DNA of 64,000 nt from positions 372,001-436,000 of the forward strand of contig NZ_JAUCZH010000004.1 in the NCBI RefSeq assembly GCF_030373185.1, written 5' to 3'. The DNA comes from Tabrizicola sp. Lineage in GTDB: Bacteria; Pseudomonadota; Alphaproteobacteria; Rhodobacterales; Rhodobacteraceae. Made by a program: the position numbers and the translations under genes. Shown in pieces: positions 1 to 10,723 of this stretch; the first letter of the stretch is position 1, and each line of letters opens with the position of its first letter. Below the pieces are notes generated by a model. That model ran no database searches, was not told the origin of the DNA, and saw nothing but the letters and a program-made list of their open reading frames with translations.

Positions 1-1
1 C

Positions 2-355
2 TTCGTGCCGCTCAAGGTCCGCAAGCAGAACGGGCGGCCGAAGATCATGCCGCCCTCGACGTATCTGCCCAGCGAAGACCGGACACAGGATCCGCATATC
101 CTGCGCGCCATCGGCAGGGCGTGGGGCTGGCGGCGGCGCATGGAGGCTGGCGAATTCAACACGGTCACCGATCTGGCGAAAGCCGTCGGGCTGGCCGAAC
201 GCCATGTCAGCCGACAGCTGCGGCTGGCTTATCTCGCGCCGGGGGTCCTCAAGCGCTTGGTCTACAAGCGCGAGGTGCCCGCCGTGACCCTGTTGAAACT
301 GACCGATGTCGCGGCCCTGCCATGGCACGAACAGCCGGAGCGGGTGTTCGACTGA
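2..355 (+). CDS. C-terminal part of a large serine recombinase (5' end outside window)
   Basis: The reading frame is open from the first bases of the window and ends at TGA 353-355, so only the C-terminus of a longer protein is probably present; an internal GTG at 5 could be mistaken for a start. The visible ~117 residues contain a helix-turn-helix-like segment (TDLAKAVGLAERHVSRQLRL) followed by LAPGVLKRLV. This resembles the tail found after the recombinase domain in resolvase/invertase-type large serine recombinases of alphaproteobacteria. Such enzymes integrate or excise mobile elements, but the catalytic serine domain would lie upstream and cannot be checked. It points toward a DUF3883 gene on the opposite strand with only 3 bases between them. 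The alternative is a small stand-alone HTH protein. Confidence 0.6.
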   Translation, partial: FVPLKVRKQNGRPKIMPPSTYLPSEDRTQDPHILRAIGRAWGWRRRMEAGEFNTVTDLAKAVGLAERHVSRQLRLAYLAPGVLKRLVYKREVPAVTLLKLTDVAALPWHEQPERVFD

Positions 356-358
356 GGC

Positions 359-1195
359 TCAGTGAAAGCTCGCCTGAAACGTCGTCGCGGTCAGGGAGAC
401 ATGCGCGTCCAGCGGCGGATGCAACTCGAACGCCTTAGGCTCGCGTGAGAAGTTCCAAAGCCGGAACAGACGCCATTCCGACCTGCGCTCCTCGGCCACG
501 GCCAGTTCGTTGCGGGTGATGTGGAAGGGCGTGCGCTCCCATCCGTTCGTCGTCTTGACCTCGATCAGCCGGGCGAGCCCGTCCGGGGCGAAACTCGCGA
601 TGTCGTAGCCCGCGCCATCGCCATCCTCCTCCGACACCCAGCGTACCTTGCGCGCCAGATCGTCCCGTCCTGCCGAGCGCAGAGACGCCCGTTCATGCGC
701 CAGCACACGTTCCTCTCCCGCGCGGCCGAGGGCCCGGTTGCGCTCGTCCCGGCCCGCCACGTCGAACTTGCGGGCGATGTGCAGCATCTGGTCCAGTTCC
801 TGCGGCGGCGGCTGGTTCGACAGCGTCGGCGGCGGTCCGATCCAGATCTGCGCTGCCTCGCGCAGGCCAGCACCGGGTTGCAGCCCCGGTTGGCGCCCGA
901 GCCAGGCCGGGTTCAGCGCCAGCCATCGCGCCACGGCATCCACCAAGGTCATCTGGAAATTGAACGCAGGCTTGTAGCCGGGGATCCAGTCTTCGCCGAG
1001 CCCCTTCAGAACCGCGCTGATGTTCTGGTGCTTGAACTCGACGGACCCCTCGGACCGGTCGTTCAGCAGCGGCAGCAGCGCGCGGCGATGCTTGGCCTTG
1101 CTGTAGCGGCGCGCGGAGATGTCGTCGGCCAGCATCGCGAAGTAATCCGCGACGATCAGGTCGTTCTCTTCATCCGTCCAGGGCCCGTTCGACAT
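359..1195 (-). CDS. DUF3883 (NOV_C) domain protein, predicted PD-(D/E)XK-type nuclease
   Basis: A 278-residue protein in two parts. Residues ~1-95 (starting PWTDEENDLIVADYF, with FKHQNISAVL and GYKP) look like the N-terminal head found in some ScoMcrA-like and DUF3883 proteins. Residues ~150-255 match DUF3883: GRAGEERVLAHE with E161, GDGAGYDI with D198, and IEVKTT with E212 and K214, which together resemble a PD-(D/E)XK active site. Proteins of this type often sit in restriction or defence islands, so a role in degrading foreign or modified DNA is an inference. The gene ends 3 bases from the convergent recombinase fragment and has no obvious methyltransferase partner in the window. ATG at 1193-1195 is the only convincing start. 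Confidence 0.75.
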   Translation of the reverse strand: MSNGPWTDEENDLIVADYFAMLADDISARRYSKAKHRRALLPLLNDRSEGSVEFKHQNISAVLKGLGEDWIPGYKPAFNFQMTLVDAVARWLALNPAWLGRQPGLQPGAGLREAAQIWIGPPPTLSNQPPPQELDQMLHIARKFDVAGRDERNRALGRAGEERVLAHERASLRSAGRDDLARKVRWVSEEDGDGAGYDIASFAPDGLARLIEVKTTNGWERTPFHITRNELAVAEERRSEWRLFRLWNFSREPKAFELHPPLDAHVSLTATTFQASFH

Positions 1196-1529
1196 TGCGC
1201 CAGGCTATGGGCACGAAGTGTGTTTGTCATCAGAGACTTCCGGCAGGGTTCTGGCTCGCTTCGGACGCTTCCGCCGGACTTCGGGATCGGCCGCCACGGA
1301 GCCGTCTTTCTGGCCGCCCTGCGCCTTCGTGTCCGTCTCTGTCACCGGATTAACTCGCGAACGGGACGACCCCATGAGCGCGGCAACCCATTGGAGTTTC
1401 AAGGATGTTTCACGCCGTCCCGTGACAGTCGAGGGGCGCTCGAAGAGAGACGCAGGCCATTCGGAGACCCATTCCGCGTCAAGCGCCCAGTCTCCGAAGG
1501 GCGGATGGACCTGCCAACGCCCTTTGAAA
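1196..1529. other. Non-coding stretch between DUF3883 gene and tRNA-Ser(CGA)
   Basis: About 330 bases with open frames on both strands but none with a convincing product, start or ribosome site. It separates the recombinase/DUF3883 segment from the terminator of tRNA-Ser(CGA). It may hold the boundary of the mobile segment, but no direct repeat of the tRNA 3' end was seen. Confidence 0.4.
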
Positions 1530-1530
1530 C

Positions 1531-1560
1531 AAAAAGAAAAAAGGCCCCAATCGGGGCCCC
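1531..1560 (-). terminator. Rho-independent terminator of tRNA-Ser(CGA)
   Basis: Read on the minus strand, the sequence forms a GGCCCC / GGGGCC stem (plus-strand positions 1543-1548 and 1553-1558) with a 4-base loop, followed directly by a TTTTTTCTTTTT tract (1531-1542). It lies about 24 bases past the 3' CCA of tRNA-Ser(CGA) and is a textbook intrinsic terminator for that tRNA. Confidence 0.85.
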
Positions 1561-1583
1561 TGGACGAATTCAGTATCTGAATG

Positions 1584-1673
1584 TGGCGGAGAGACAGGGA
1601 TTCGAACCCTGGGTCGGCGCAAACCGACAACGGTTTTCGAGACCGCCGCATTCGACCACTCTGCCACCTCTCC
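1584..1673 (-). tRNA. tRNA-Ser (anticodon CGA)
   Basis: Reading the minus strand from 1673, the sequence begins GGAGAGG and ends with encoded CCTCTCCGCCA-type acceptor pairing; the CCA is in the DNA. It contains the T-loop GGTTCGAATCCC, a long variable arm typical of class II tRNAs, and an anticodon stem GCGGT/ACCGT closing the loop CTCGAAA. The loop gives anticodon CGA, which reads UCG codons. Length is 90 bases. An intrinsic terminator follows. The 3' end faces the recombinase/DUF3883 segment, the position where islands often insert. Confidence 0.95.
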
Positions 1674-1700
1674 GCGCTTCAGGGGTCGTCTGTGGGCGGC

Positions 1701-1729
1701 GATGTAGCCGGGTGCCGCGCAATGCGCAA
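1701..1729 (-). promoter_or_regulatory. Possible promoter of tRNA-Ser(CGA)
   Basis: On the minus strand a TTGCGC hexamer (plus 1724-1729) is followed after 17 bases by TACATC (plus 1701-1706), about 28 bases before the mature tRNA 5' end at 1673. Spacing is right for a housekeeping-sigma promoter but the match is partial. Confidence 0.35.
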
Positions 1730-1863
1730 GGGCCAATCCGTGCGCCGCAGCCCGGCCAGTCGCAAGGTTGTGCATTTCCGGTCCTTGGCAAGGCACGGCG
1801 AAGGGTCTACCTCTTTGAAGTCTGTCGGAACTGCTGGGTCGGAAACCATTGAAAGGGTTCACT

Positions 1864-2727
1864 ATGCTGTTGCCCCGTTTGTGCGTCGCTGCCCTGCTTG
1901 GGCTGACCCTGACCCTGTCTGGGCAGGCCGTGAGGGCCGAGGCAACCGATACCCGGGTCATCAGCGCGTCGGTGTCCGAACTGGCAGAGGTGATGCAACT
2001 GGACGATCTTTTCGCCATCTTGCGCGAAGAAGGTCTGGCCTATGGTCAGTCGCTTGAGGCAGACATGTTTCCCGGCGGTGGCGGTCCGCAATGGTCCGGA
2101 GCCGTGGATGCGCTTTATGATCTGACCACCTTGCGCATCGGGTTCGAGTCGGCACTCGATGCCGCGCTGGCCGACGATCCTGCTGCCCTTTCCGAGATGA
2201 TGGTATTTTTCTCGTCTGACCTTGGCCAGCGCGTCGTCCGGCTCGAGATCGAGGCCCGGCGCGCCTTTCTTGACGAGGCCACCGAGGAAGCTGCCCGCGT
2301 TGCTTCGGACAACCGCATGGCAAGTCGTGACCCCAAGGTGCCGCTGCTGCGCTCTTTTATTGCTGCGGGCGATCTTGTCGAAATGAATGTTGCGGGATCC
2401 CTGTCGGGCAACCTTGCCTTCATGACCGGAATGTCTGAATCCGGGGTCTATGGGCAGGGGTTGCCGCAAGAAGAAATGCTGTCAGATGTCTGGGCGCAGG
2501 AAGATCAGATCCGCGACGACACGACATCCTGGCTTTTCGCCTATCTTGGCCTTGCCTATGAGCCGCTGACGGAAGCTGAACTGGAGGCTTATGTCGCCTT
2601 CATGGAATCGCCGGCAGGCCAACGCCTGAATGCAGCCCTGTTCATGGCCTTTGATCAGGTGTTCCGTCAGGTCTCTTATGGGCTCGGCAGGGCGGCCGGT
2701 GCGGCGATGCTCGGTCAGGACATCTGA
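1864..2727 (+). CDS. DUF2059 domain secreted protein
   Basis: A 287-residue protein. The ATG at 1864 is chosen over the upstream TTG at 1849 because AAAGGG lies at a suitable distance and the first ~25 residues then form a classic Sec signal peptide (MLLPRLCVAALLGLTLTL, ending near AVRA). The rest is helical and acidic. It contains two similar regions around LADDPAALSEMMVFFSSDLG and LTEAELEAYVAFMESPAGQR, the pattern of DUF2059 where a C-terminal helical repeat recurs. The protein is probably periplasmic; the biochemical role of the family is unknown. It stands alone between tRNA-Ser(CGA) and the rplU promoter. Confidence 0.75.
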   Translation: MLLPRLCVAALLGLTLTLSGQAVRAEATDTRVISASVSELAEVMQLDDLFAILREEGLAYGQSLEADMFPGGGGPQWSGAVDALYDLTTLRIGFESALDAALADDPAALSEMMVFFSSDLGQRVVRLEIEARRAFLDEATEEAARVASDNRMASRDPKVPLLRSFIAAGDLVEMNVAGSLSGNLAFMTGMSESGVYGQGLPQEEMLSDVWAQEDQIRDDTTSWLFAYLGLAYEPLTEAELEAYVAFMESPAGQRLNAALFMAFDQVFRQVSYGLGRAAGAAMLGQDI

Positions 2728-2751
2728 TTCCCCGGCATTGGCGCCCAACGC

Positions 2752-2780
2752 TTGACAGCCACCCTGCTTCGCCTCATAAG
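2752..2780 (+). promoter_or_regulatory. Sigma-70-type promoter of rplU-rpmA
   Basis: TTGACA at 2752-2757 is a perfect -35 box, followed after exactly 17 bases by CATAAG at 2775-2780 as the -10. Transcription would start near 2787, giving a leader of about 130 bases before rplU. This is the best consensus promoter in the window and suits a highly expressed ribosomal operon. Confidence 0.7.
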
Positions 2781-2789
2781 CGCGCATCT

Positions 2790-2867
2790 CGGCGAGGGGC
2801 GACTCTCGCCGGGCTTGTATTTCATGACGCCCGAAAGGGCGCGCTGTCCGAGGCGGAGGCAACTCCG
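2790..2867 (+). promoter_or_regulatory. Structured leader of rplU: three consecutive hairpins
   Basis: Between the predicted start of transcription and the rplU ATG lie three hairpins. H1 has arms CGGCGAG (2790-2796) and CTCGCCG (2805-2811). H2 is CGCCC-GAAA-GGGCG (2828-2841) with a GNRA tetraloop. H3 is CGGAG-GCAA-CTCCG (2854-2867), also with a GNRA tetraloop. None is followed by a U-tract, so they are not terminators. Ribosomal-protein leaders often bind their own product; that role here is inferred from position and structure only. Confidence 0.5.
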
Positions 2868-2919
2868 AAACACCCGTGAAGGGGGCCACAGGGCGCGGAG
2901 CAAAAGAAGGATACGACCC

Positions 2920-3375
2920 ATGTTTGCGGTCCTCAAGACCGGTGGCAAGCAATACAAGGTGCAGGCGGGTGACGTTCTGCGCGTCGAAAAGCTTGATGCC
3001 GCCGCTGGTGAAAAGATCCAGTTCAACGACATCCTGATGGTCGGCAGCACGATCGGTGCGCCGATGGTAGCAGGCGCGGCCGTTCAGGCCGAGGTCATCG
3101 ACCAGATCAAGGGTGAGAAAGTCATCCACTTCGTCAAGCGCCGCCGGAAGCATTCGTCGCAGCGCACCAAGGGCCACCGTCAGCACCTTACGCTGGTCCG
3201 TGTGACCGAAGTGCTGGCCTCGGGCGCCGAAAAGTCGGGCGTGAAGGCTGCCACCGGCACCGTCGCTGCCCGCCGCGTCGCGCATGAAGCCCCCGGCGCT
3301 GCCAAGGCTGCCGCACCGGTTGCTGCCGAAAAACCGAAGCGTGCGGCCAAGGCCGCCGCCCCCGCACAGGAGTAA
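2920..3375 (+). CDS. rplU: 50S ribosomal protein L21
   Basis: A 151-residue protein starting MFAVLKTGGKQYKVQAGD, the standard L21 N-terminus, with the conserved basic block FVKRRRKHSSQRTKGHRQ. An upstream in-frame extension exists but lacks family similarity, and ATG 2920 is preceded by AGAAGGA, so this start is secure. Residues ~103-151 form an Ala/Lys/Pro-rich tail typical of alphaproteobacterial L21 proteins and absent from the E. coli form. L21 binds 23S rRNA in the large subunit. rpmA follows 6 bases later, so the two are cotranscribed from the promoter at 2752. Confidence 0.97.
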   Translation: MFAVLKTGGKQYKVQAGDVLRVEKLDAAAGEKIQFNDILMVGSTIGAPMVAGAAVQAEVIDQIKGEKVIHFVKRRRKHSSQRTKGHRQHLTLVRVTEVLASGAEKSGVKAATGTVAARRVAHEAPGAAKAAAPVAAEKPKRAAKAAAPAQE

Positions 3376-3381
3376 TCCCCC

Positions 3382-3651
3382 ATGGCACACAAGAAAGCAG
3401 GCGGTTCATCCCGCAACGGTCGCGACAGCGCCGGTCGTCGCCTGGGCGTGAAGCTCTTCGGCGGTCAGGCTGCGATCCCCGGCAACATCATCTGCCGCCA
3501 GCGCGGGACCACCTGGTTCCCGGGAACCGGTGTCGGCATGGGGACCGACCACACGATCTTCGCAACCGTCGAAGGCCGCGTGACGTTCAGGAAAGGCCTC
3601 AAGGGCCGCACCTTCATTTCGGTTCTCCCCGCTCAGGAGGCAGCCGAGTAA
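3382..3651 (+). CDS. rpmA: 50S ribosomal protein L27
   Basis: An 89-residue protein beginning [16 protein letters not shown] with the conserved GVKLFGGQ, the normal length and sequence for L27. The N-terminal tail of L27 reaches toward the peptidyl-transferase centre of the large subunit. It is the second gene of the rplU-rpmA operon, with 6 bases between the genes, and is followed by a strong intrinsic terminator at 3681. The N-terminus shows no cleavable extension of the kind found in Firmicutes. Confidence 0.97.
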   Translation: MAHKKAGGSSRNGRDSAGRRLGVKLFGGQAAIPGNIICRQRGTTWFPGTGVGMGTDHTIFATVEGRVTFRKGLKGRTFISVLPAQEAAE

Positions 3652-3680
3652 GCCGAACCTTTACAATCGGATTGTAGATG

Positions 3681-3716
3681 GGGGATCGGCCGGAAGGCCG
3701 GTCCCCTTTCTCGTTT
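3681..3716 (+). terminator. Rho-independent terminator after rpmA
   Basis: GGGGATCGGCC (3681-3691) and GGCCGGTCCCC (3696-3706) form an 11-bp stem with one G-U pair around a GGAA loop, followed by TTTCTCGTTT. It lies 30 bases after the L27 stop and ends the ribosomal-protein operon. Confidence 0.88.
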
Positions 3717-3838
3717 CCGGGCGCGACCCCCGGGGCAACTGTGGCAGATTGCCTTGCAGTCACCGCGAAAGGGTCAAGAAAACGGGCGATTGCCGGATTA
3801 TCCGGCACTCCCCACATGTGCTTCAAAGGAGGGAGGCC

Positions 3839-6817
<2,979 letters not shown>

Positions 6818-6913
6818 GGTGCCGGTTTCCCTGAGGAAATCGGCCCGGAAATCTTGAAACTTCCGGTGTGGAGTCTCGGAAAACTCTGCGTCACAGGATA
6901 AAAGGGTGGAAGA

Positions 6914-8173
6914 ATGGACGGACAGTTCACCGATCTCATGGTCGACATCGGCAAGAAGGCCCGCGCGGCGGCGGCAGAGCTGGCCTATGCCGGATCGGAA
7001 CGCAAATCCGCCGCGCTGATCTCGGCGGCCGATGCGGTCTGGCGGCGGCGTGACGCCATCCTTGACGCCAACAGCATTGATCTTGACGCAGGCGCTGCAA
7101 AGGGCCTTAGCCCGGCCATGCTGGACCGTCTGCGGCTTGATACCAACCGGCTGCGCGGCATTGTCGATGCCTTGCGGCAGGTGGCCGAACAGCGTGATCC
7201 CGTGGGCCGTGTGCTGGCCGAATGGGACCGCCCGAATGGGTTGCACATCCAGCGCGTCGCCACGCCGCTTGGCGTGGTTGGGGTGATCTATGAATCCCGC
7301 CCGAACGTGACGGCGGATGCGGGGGCGTTGTGCTTGAAGGCTGGCAATGCGGTGATCCTGCGGGGGGGCAGCGAAAGCTTCGAGACCTCGACCGCGATCC
7401 ACGCCTGCATGGTCGAAGGCCTGCGCTCGGCCAACCTGCCCGAAGCCGCGATTCAGTTCATTCCCACCCGCGACCGCGACATGGTGACCGCGATGCTGCG
7501 CGCGACCGACTACATTGACGTGATCGTGCCACGCGGTGGCAAGGGCCTTGTCGGGCTGGTTCAGCGTGAAGCGCGGGTGCCGGTCTTTGCCCATCTGGAA
7601 GGCATCTGCCACGTCTATGCCGACCGCGACGCCGACCTTGAAAAAGCCCGCGCCGTGGTCCTCAACGCCAAGACCCGCCGCACCGGTATTTGCGGGTCGG
7701 CAGAATGTCTGCTGATCGACTGGCAGTTTTACACCAAGCATGGCGCGGTCTTGATCGAAGATCTCTTGAAAGCCGGCGTCGAGGTGCGCACCGAGGGTGA
7801 GCTTTTGAAGGTTCCCGGCACGGTCAAGGCCGCGCCAGATGACTTCGGGCGCGAATTCCTTGACATGATCATCGCCGCCAAACTGGTCGACGGCGTGGAC
7901 GAAGCCATCGCCCATATCCGCCAGTATGGCTCCAACCACACCGAAAGCATCCTGACCGAAAACGACGCCACCGCCGCGCGGTTCTTTGAACGGCTAGACA
8001 GCGCCATCCTGATGCGCAATGCCTCGACCCAGTTTGCCGACGGGGGCGAATTCGGCATGGGTGCGGAAATCGGCATTGCCACGGGCAAGCTGCACGCGCG
8101 CGGTCCGGTCGGTGCGGAACAGCTGACCAGCTTCAAATATCTGGTCACCGGTAACGGAACGATCAGAACGTAA
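6914..8173 (+). CDS. proA: Gamma-glutamyl phosphate reductase
   Basis: A 419-residue protein of the aldehyde dehydrogenase superfamily. It carries [34 protein letters not shown], and the catalytic-cysteine block [10 protein letters not shown] at about residue 257. It reduces gamma-glutamyl phosphate with NADPH to glutamate semialdehyde, the second step of proline synthesis, using the product of proB directly upstream. A small hairpin (GGTTTCC 6824-6830 / GGAAATC 6835-6841) lies between the genes. ATG 6914 follows GGGTGGAAG. The last 11 bases overlap the end of the convergent chpT gene. Confidence 0.96.
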   Translation: MDGQFTDLMVDIGKKARAAAAELAYAGSERKSAALISAADAVWRRRDAILDANSIDLDAGAAKGLSPAMLDRLRLDTNRLRGIVDALRQVAEQRDPVGRVLAEWDRPNGLHIQRVATPLGVVGVIYESRPNVTADAGALCLKAGNAVILRGGSESFETSTAIHACMVEGLRSANLPEAAIQFIPTRDRDMVTAMLRATDYIDVIVPRGGKGLVGLVQREARVPVFAHLEGICHVYADRDADLEKARAVVLNAKTRRTGICGSAECLLIDWQFYTKHGAVLIEDLLKAGVEVRTEGELLKVPGTVKAAPDDFGREFLDMIIAAKLVDGVDEAIAHIRQYGSNHTESILTENDATAARFFERLDSAILMRNASTQFADGGEFGMGAEIGIATGKLHARGPVGAEQLTSFKYLVTGNGTIRT

Positions 8174-8759
8174 GCTTGATCGCCGTCTCTCCGATCTCGA
8201 TTACCAGACGGCGGCCTTGCCGCGCAAGTTCGTCCGGCACCAGCGCGAAATGCACCTGACCCGCGCCTATGTCTGACGGCGCGCGGGGCTCGGTCAGCAC
8301 CTCCCACAGGGCGGGGTCTATCTTCAGGCGGCTTGCGGTTCCGGTGATCGTCCAGCCACTGTCGTCATGGCTGATCTCGACCTTGCCGCCATAGGCCAGC
8401 GCGGTTTCAAGACATTGCAGCAACAGAAACGCCAGCCGCACTTCGCGCCGCGAAAGCTCGGCGGTGCTGTTCCACTGATAGGCGGTCCGCCCGCCTCGTG
8501 TAAGGTCCGTCAGGATCGACATCACTTCGGACCGGGCAATGCGCTGATCCCGGGTGGCTGCACCAAAGCTGATGCGGAAAAAGCGGATACGCGCGTTCGC
8601 ATTGGCCACGCTTTCCGAAATCAGCGCCATTTCGGGTCGCTGTGGCCCTGCGTCCATCGCCAACAACTCCACCCCATTGCCGATCGCGCCGATCGGGCTG
8701 ATAAGATCATGGCAGATCCGCGAGGCGATGAGAGCGGCGAGGTCGGGCTTGTCTTGCAT
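8163..8759 (-). CDS. chpT: Histidine phosphotransferase ChpT
   Basis: A 198-residue protein with H17 in [19 protein letters not shown], the phosphorylated histidine of the ChpT family. A degenerate ATPase-like C-terminal half ([14 protein letters not shown]...[12 protein letters not shown]) lacks nucleotide-binding motifs. In alphaproteobacteria ChpT passes phosphate from the kinase CckA to CtrA and CpdR; in Rhodobacteraceae the pathway controls motility, gene-transfer agents and differentiation. Neither cckA nor ctrA is in this window, which is usual. It is convergent with proA (11-base overlap) and divergent from the DUF3553 gene, with only 38 bases between their starts. Confidence 0.9.
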   Translation of the reverse strand: MQDKPDLAALIASRICHDLISPIGAIGNGVELLAMDAGPQRPEMALISESVANANARIRFFRISFGAATRDQRIARSEVMSILTDLTRGGRTAYQWNSTAELSRREVRLAFLLLQCLETALAYGGKVEISHDDSGWTITGTASRLKIDPALWEVLTEPRAPSDIGAGQVHFALVPDELARQGRRLVIEIGETAIKLTF

Positions 8760-8797
8760 CAGGTCAACCGGAAACAGGGGCGGGAAAAGGGGTGAAG

Positions 8798-8971
8798 ATG
8801 TCGGCAGTTCTGGAACCGGGAATGCTGGTGCGTCACCCGGATCAGGCGGATTGGGGTCTGGGTCAGGTCCAGTCGGTGATCGGGGCCAGAGTTACGGTCA
8901 ACTTCGAGCACGCCGGCAAGGTGGTGATAGACAGCAATCGCATCGCCCTCATTCTGGAATTCCGCGTCTGA
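8798..8971 (+). CDS. DUF3553 small protein
   Basis: A 57-residue gene, easily missed for its size. ATG 8798 is preceded by GGGGTGAAG and the product begins MSAVLEPGMLVRHPDQADWG and continues GLGQVQSVIGARVTVNFEHAGK, matching DUF3553. Similar short CarD/SH3-like modules occur next to UvrD/PcrA-type helicases, but the function is unknown and no helicase is present here. It diverges from chpT across 38 bases, so their promoters must overlap. olsB starts 143 bases downstream on the same strand. Confidence 0.82.
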   Translation: MSAVLEPGMLVRHPDQADWGLGQVQSVIGARVTVNFEHAGKVVIDSNRIALILEFRV

Positions 8972-9114
8972 TTTCCGACGTCTACGCCTATAGTGCGAAT
9001 TTGTGTCCGAAACTCAACCAGCAATTGTCCCGCGACTTTCGGGCTGCGGGCAATTGGTTGCATTGGGCGGGGCCGGTGTCTAAGTCATGGGCATCCTGAC
9101 CGGAAGCGGGACCG

Positions 9115-9897
9115 ATGGACGCCGATGATTCCACCTACAGCCTGCGGCTTGCCAGCAGCGCCGAGGATATCACGGCCGCGCAGCGCCTTCGGTATGAGGT
9201 CTTCGTGGCCGAGCTTGGCGGAGACGGACCGCTGGTGGATCATGCCGCGCGGCTGGAACGGGATGCATATGATCCGTTCTTTGATCACCTTGTCCTTGTC
9301 GACAACCGGCGCGATCCGGCGGGGCTTGACCATGTGATCGGGGCCTACCGGGTGATGCCGGGGGAAAGGCGGGCGGCGGCGAGGCAGTTCTATTCCGAAA
9401 GCGAATATGACCTTACGCCTTTGCTGGTCTCTGGCCGCCGTCTTCTTGAACTTGGTCGGTCCTGCGTTCATGCCGATCATCGGGGCGGGGCGGCGATGTT
9501 CCACCTGTGGAACGGGCTGGCCGAATATGTCCTGGAGCGCGGGATCGAAGTCCTCTTCGGCGTCGCAAGTTTTCACGGAACGGATATTTCCACGCTGGCG
9601 GCACCTCTGTCGTGGCTGCACCATCACCACCTTGCCCCGCCCGAGATGCGCGTGTCCGCCCGTCCCATGCAGCGACAAGAGATGGCATTGATCCCTCCAG
9701 ACCAGTTGGACCGCAAGGCCGCCATGGCCGCGACACCGGCGCTGATCAAGGCCTATCTGCGGCTTGGTGGCTTTGTCGGTGATGGCGCATGGATCGACCG
9801 CAGTTTCAACACCACCGATGTCTGTCTGGTCATGGACACCGGCCGGATGTCAGCCCGCCACAAGGATTTTTACCTGCGCAAGGCCGGTGCTGCATGA
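9115..9897 (+). CDS. olsB: L-ornithine N(alpha)-acyltransferase OlsB
   Basis: A 260-residue GNAT-related protein with YSLRLASSAEDITAAQRLRYEVFVAELG near the N-terminus, then HLVLVD, ELGRSCVHADHRGG and GIEVLFGVASFHGTD, all typical of OlsB. It transfers a 3-hydroxyacyl chain from acyl-ACP to ornithine, giving lyso-ornithine lipid, the phosphate-free membrane lipid precursor. The next gene olsA starts within its stop codon (ATGA overlap at 9894-9897), so both steps are cotranslated. ATG 9115 is the family-consistent start. Ornithine lipids commonly increase under phosphate limitation, but no clear Pho box was found upstream. Confidence 0.92.
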   Translation: MDADDSTYSLRLASSAEDITAAQRLRYEVFVAELGGDGPLVDHAARLERDAYDPFFDHLVLVDNRRDPAGLDHVIGAYRVMPGERRAAARQFYSESEYDLTPLLVSGRRLLELGRSCVHADHRGGAAMFHLWNGLAEYVLERGIEVLFGVASFHGTDISTLAAPLSWLHHHHLAPPEMRVSARPMQRQEMALIPPDQLDRKAAMAATPALIKAYLRLGGFVGDGAWIDRSFNTTDVCLVMDTGRMSARHKDFYLRKAGAA

Positions 9898-10715
9898 GCG
9901 GCTGGAAGGATGCCCCGCCGCCGGTCTTCCGGATCGGTCCGACCGGCTGGCTGCGGGTGATGTGGCGGGGATTTTGGGTCGGCTCGGTCACTTATGGCGG
10001 GTTGGCTGTTCTACTTTTGGTGCGGCTTTTCGAATGGCCGCTCTTTGGTCAGGCCCGGCCTTTCACGCCCTATATCACCCAAGCGGTTTGCCGGATCGCC
10101 TTGTGGCTTATGCGGCTGAGACTGGTGGTTCACGGCCGTCCCATGACAGCCCCGGGGGCCATTGTCGCCAATCACTCCAGCTGGCTTGATATCTTTGTGC
10201 TGAATGCCGCGCAGCGTGTCTACTTCGTGGCCAAATCCGAGGTGGCGGGCTGGCCCGGTATCGGCTGGCTCGCGCGCGCGACCGGGACGCTGTTCATCGC
10301 CCGCAAAGGAACCGAGGCGAAGCGCCAGAAAGAGGAGTTCGAAGCCCGCCTGCATGCCGGACACCGGCTGTTGTTCTTTCCCGAAGGCACCTCGACCGAC
10401 GGGATCAGGGTGCTGCCGTTCAAGAGCACGCTGTTTGAAGCATTCTTTTCGCCCGGCCTTGTGCGGGTCATGCATATCCAGCCGATCACGGTGGTTTTCC
10501 ATGCCCCGCAAGGCGAGGATGCGCGGCATTACGGCTGGTGGGGCGACATGGATTTTGCCAATCATCTGTTGAAAACCCTCGCCACAGGTCGGCAAGGGCG
10601 GGTGGAGGTCACATTTCACCCTGAAGTGCCGGTGGACGCCTTCGAAAACCGCAAGGTTCTGGCCCAGCACTGCGAGCGGGTCATTCGTACCGCCCATGTG
10701 AATGCCGAACAGTAG
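9894..10715 (+). CDS. olsA: Lyso-ornithine lipid O-acyltransferase OlsA (PlsC family)
   Basis: A 273-residue membrane-associated acyltransferase. N-terminal hydrophobic segments (~residues 18-75) are followed by the NHSSWLD box of the HX4D motif and by FFPEGTSTDG. This is the PlsC/LPLAT family; the position directly after olsB with a 4-base overlap identifies it as OlsA rather than a general PlsC. It adds a second acyl chain to lyso-ornithine lipid at the inner membrane. Upstream in-frame starts lie inside olsB and are rejected. OlsA proteins in some bacteria can also acylate lysophosphatidic acid. Confidence 0.9.
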   Translation: MSGWKDAPPPVFRIGPTGWLRVMWRGFWVGSVTYGGLAVLLLVRLFEWPLFGQARPFTPYITQAVCRIALWLMRLRLVVHGRPMTAPGAIVANHSSWLDIFVLNAAQRVYFVAKSEVAGWPGIGWLARATGTLFIARKGTEAKRQKEEFEARLHAGHRLLFFPEGTSTDGIRVLPFKSTLFEAFFSPGLVRVMHIQPITVVFHAPQGEDARHYGWWGDMDFANHLLKTLATGRQGRVEVTFHPEVPVDAFENRKVLAQHCERVIRTAHVNAEQ

Positions 10716-10723
10716 ACCTGGCG

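Noticed and set aside
521-1852. Long open frame of 443 codons on the plus strand
   Set aside because: It runs across the DUF3883 gene in antisense and through tRNA-Ser(CGA); no family motif and no ribosome site.
2752-2919. Extended start of rplU at 2752
   Set aside because: The extra 56 codons lie over the promoter and leader hairpins and do not resemble L21.
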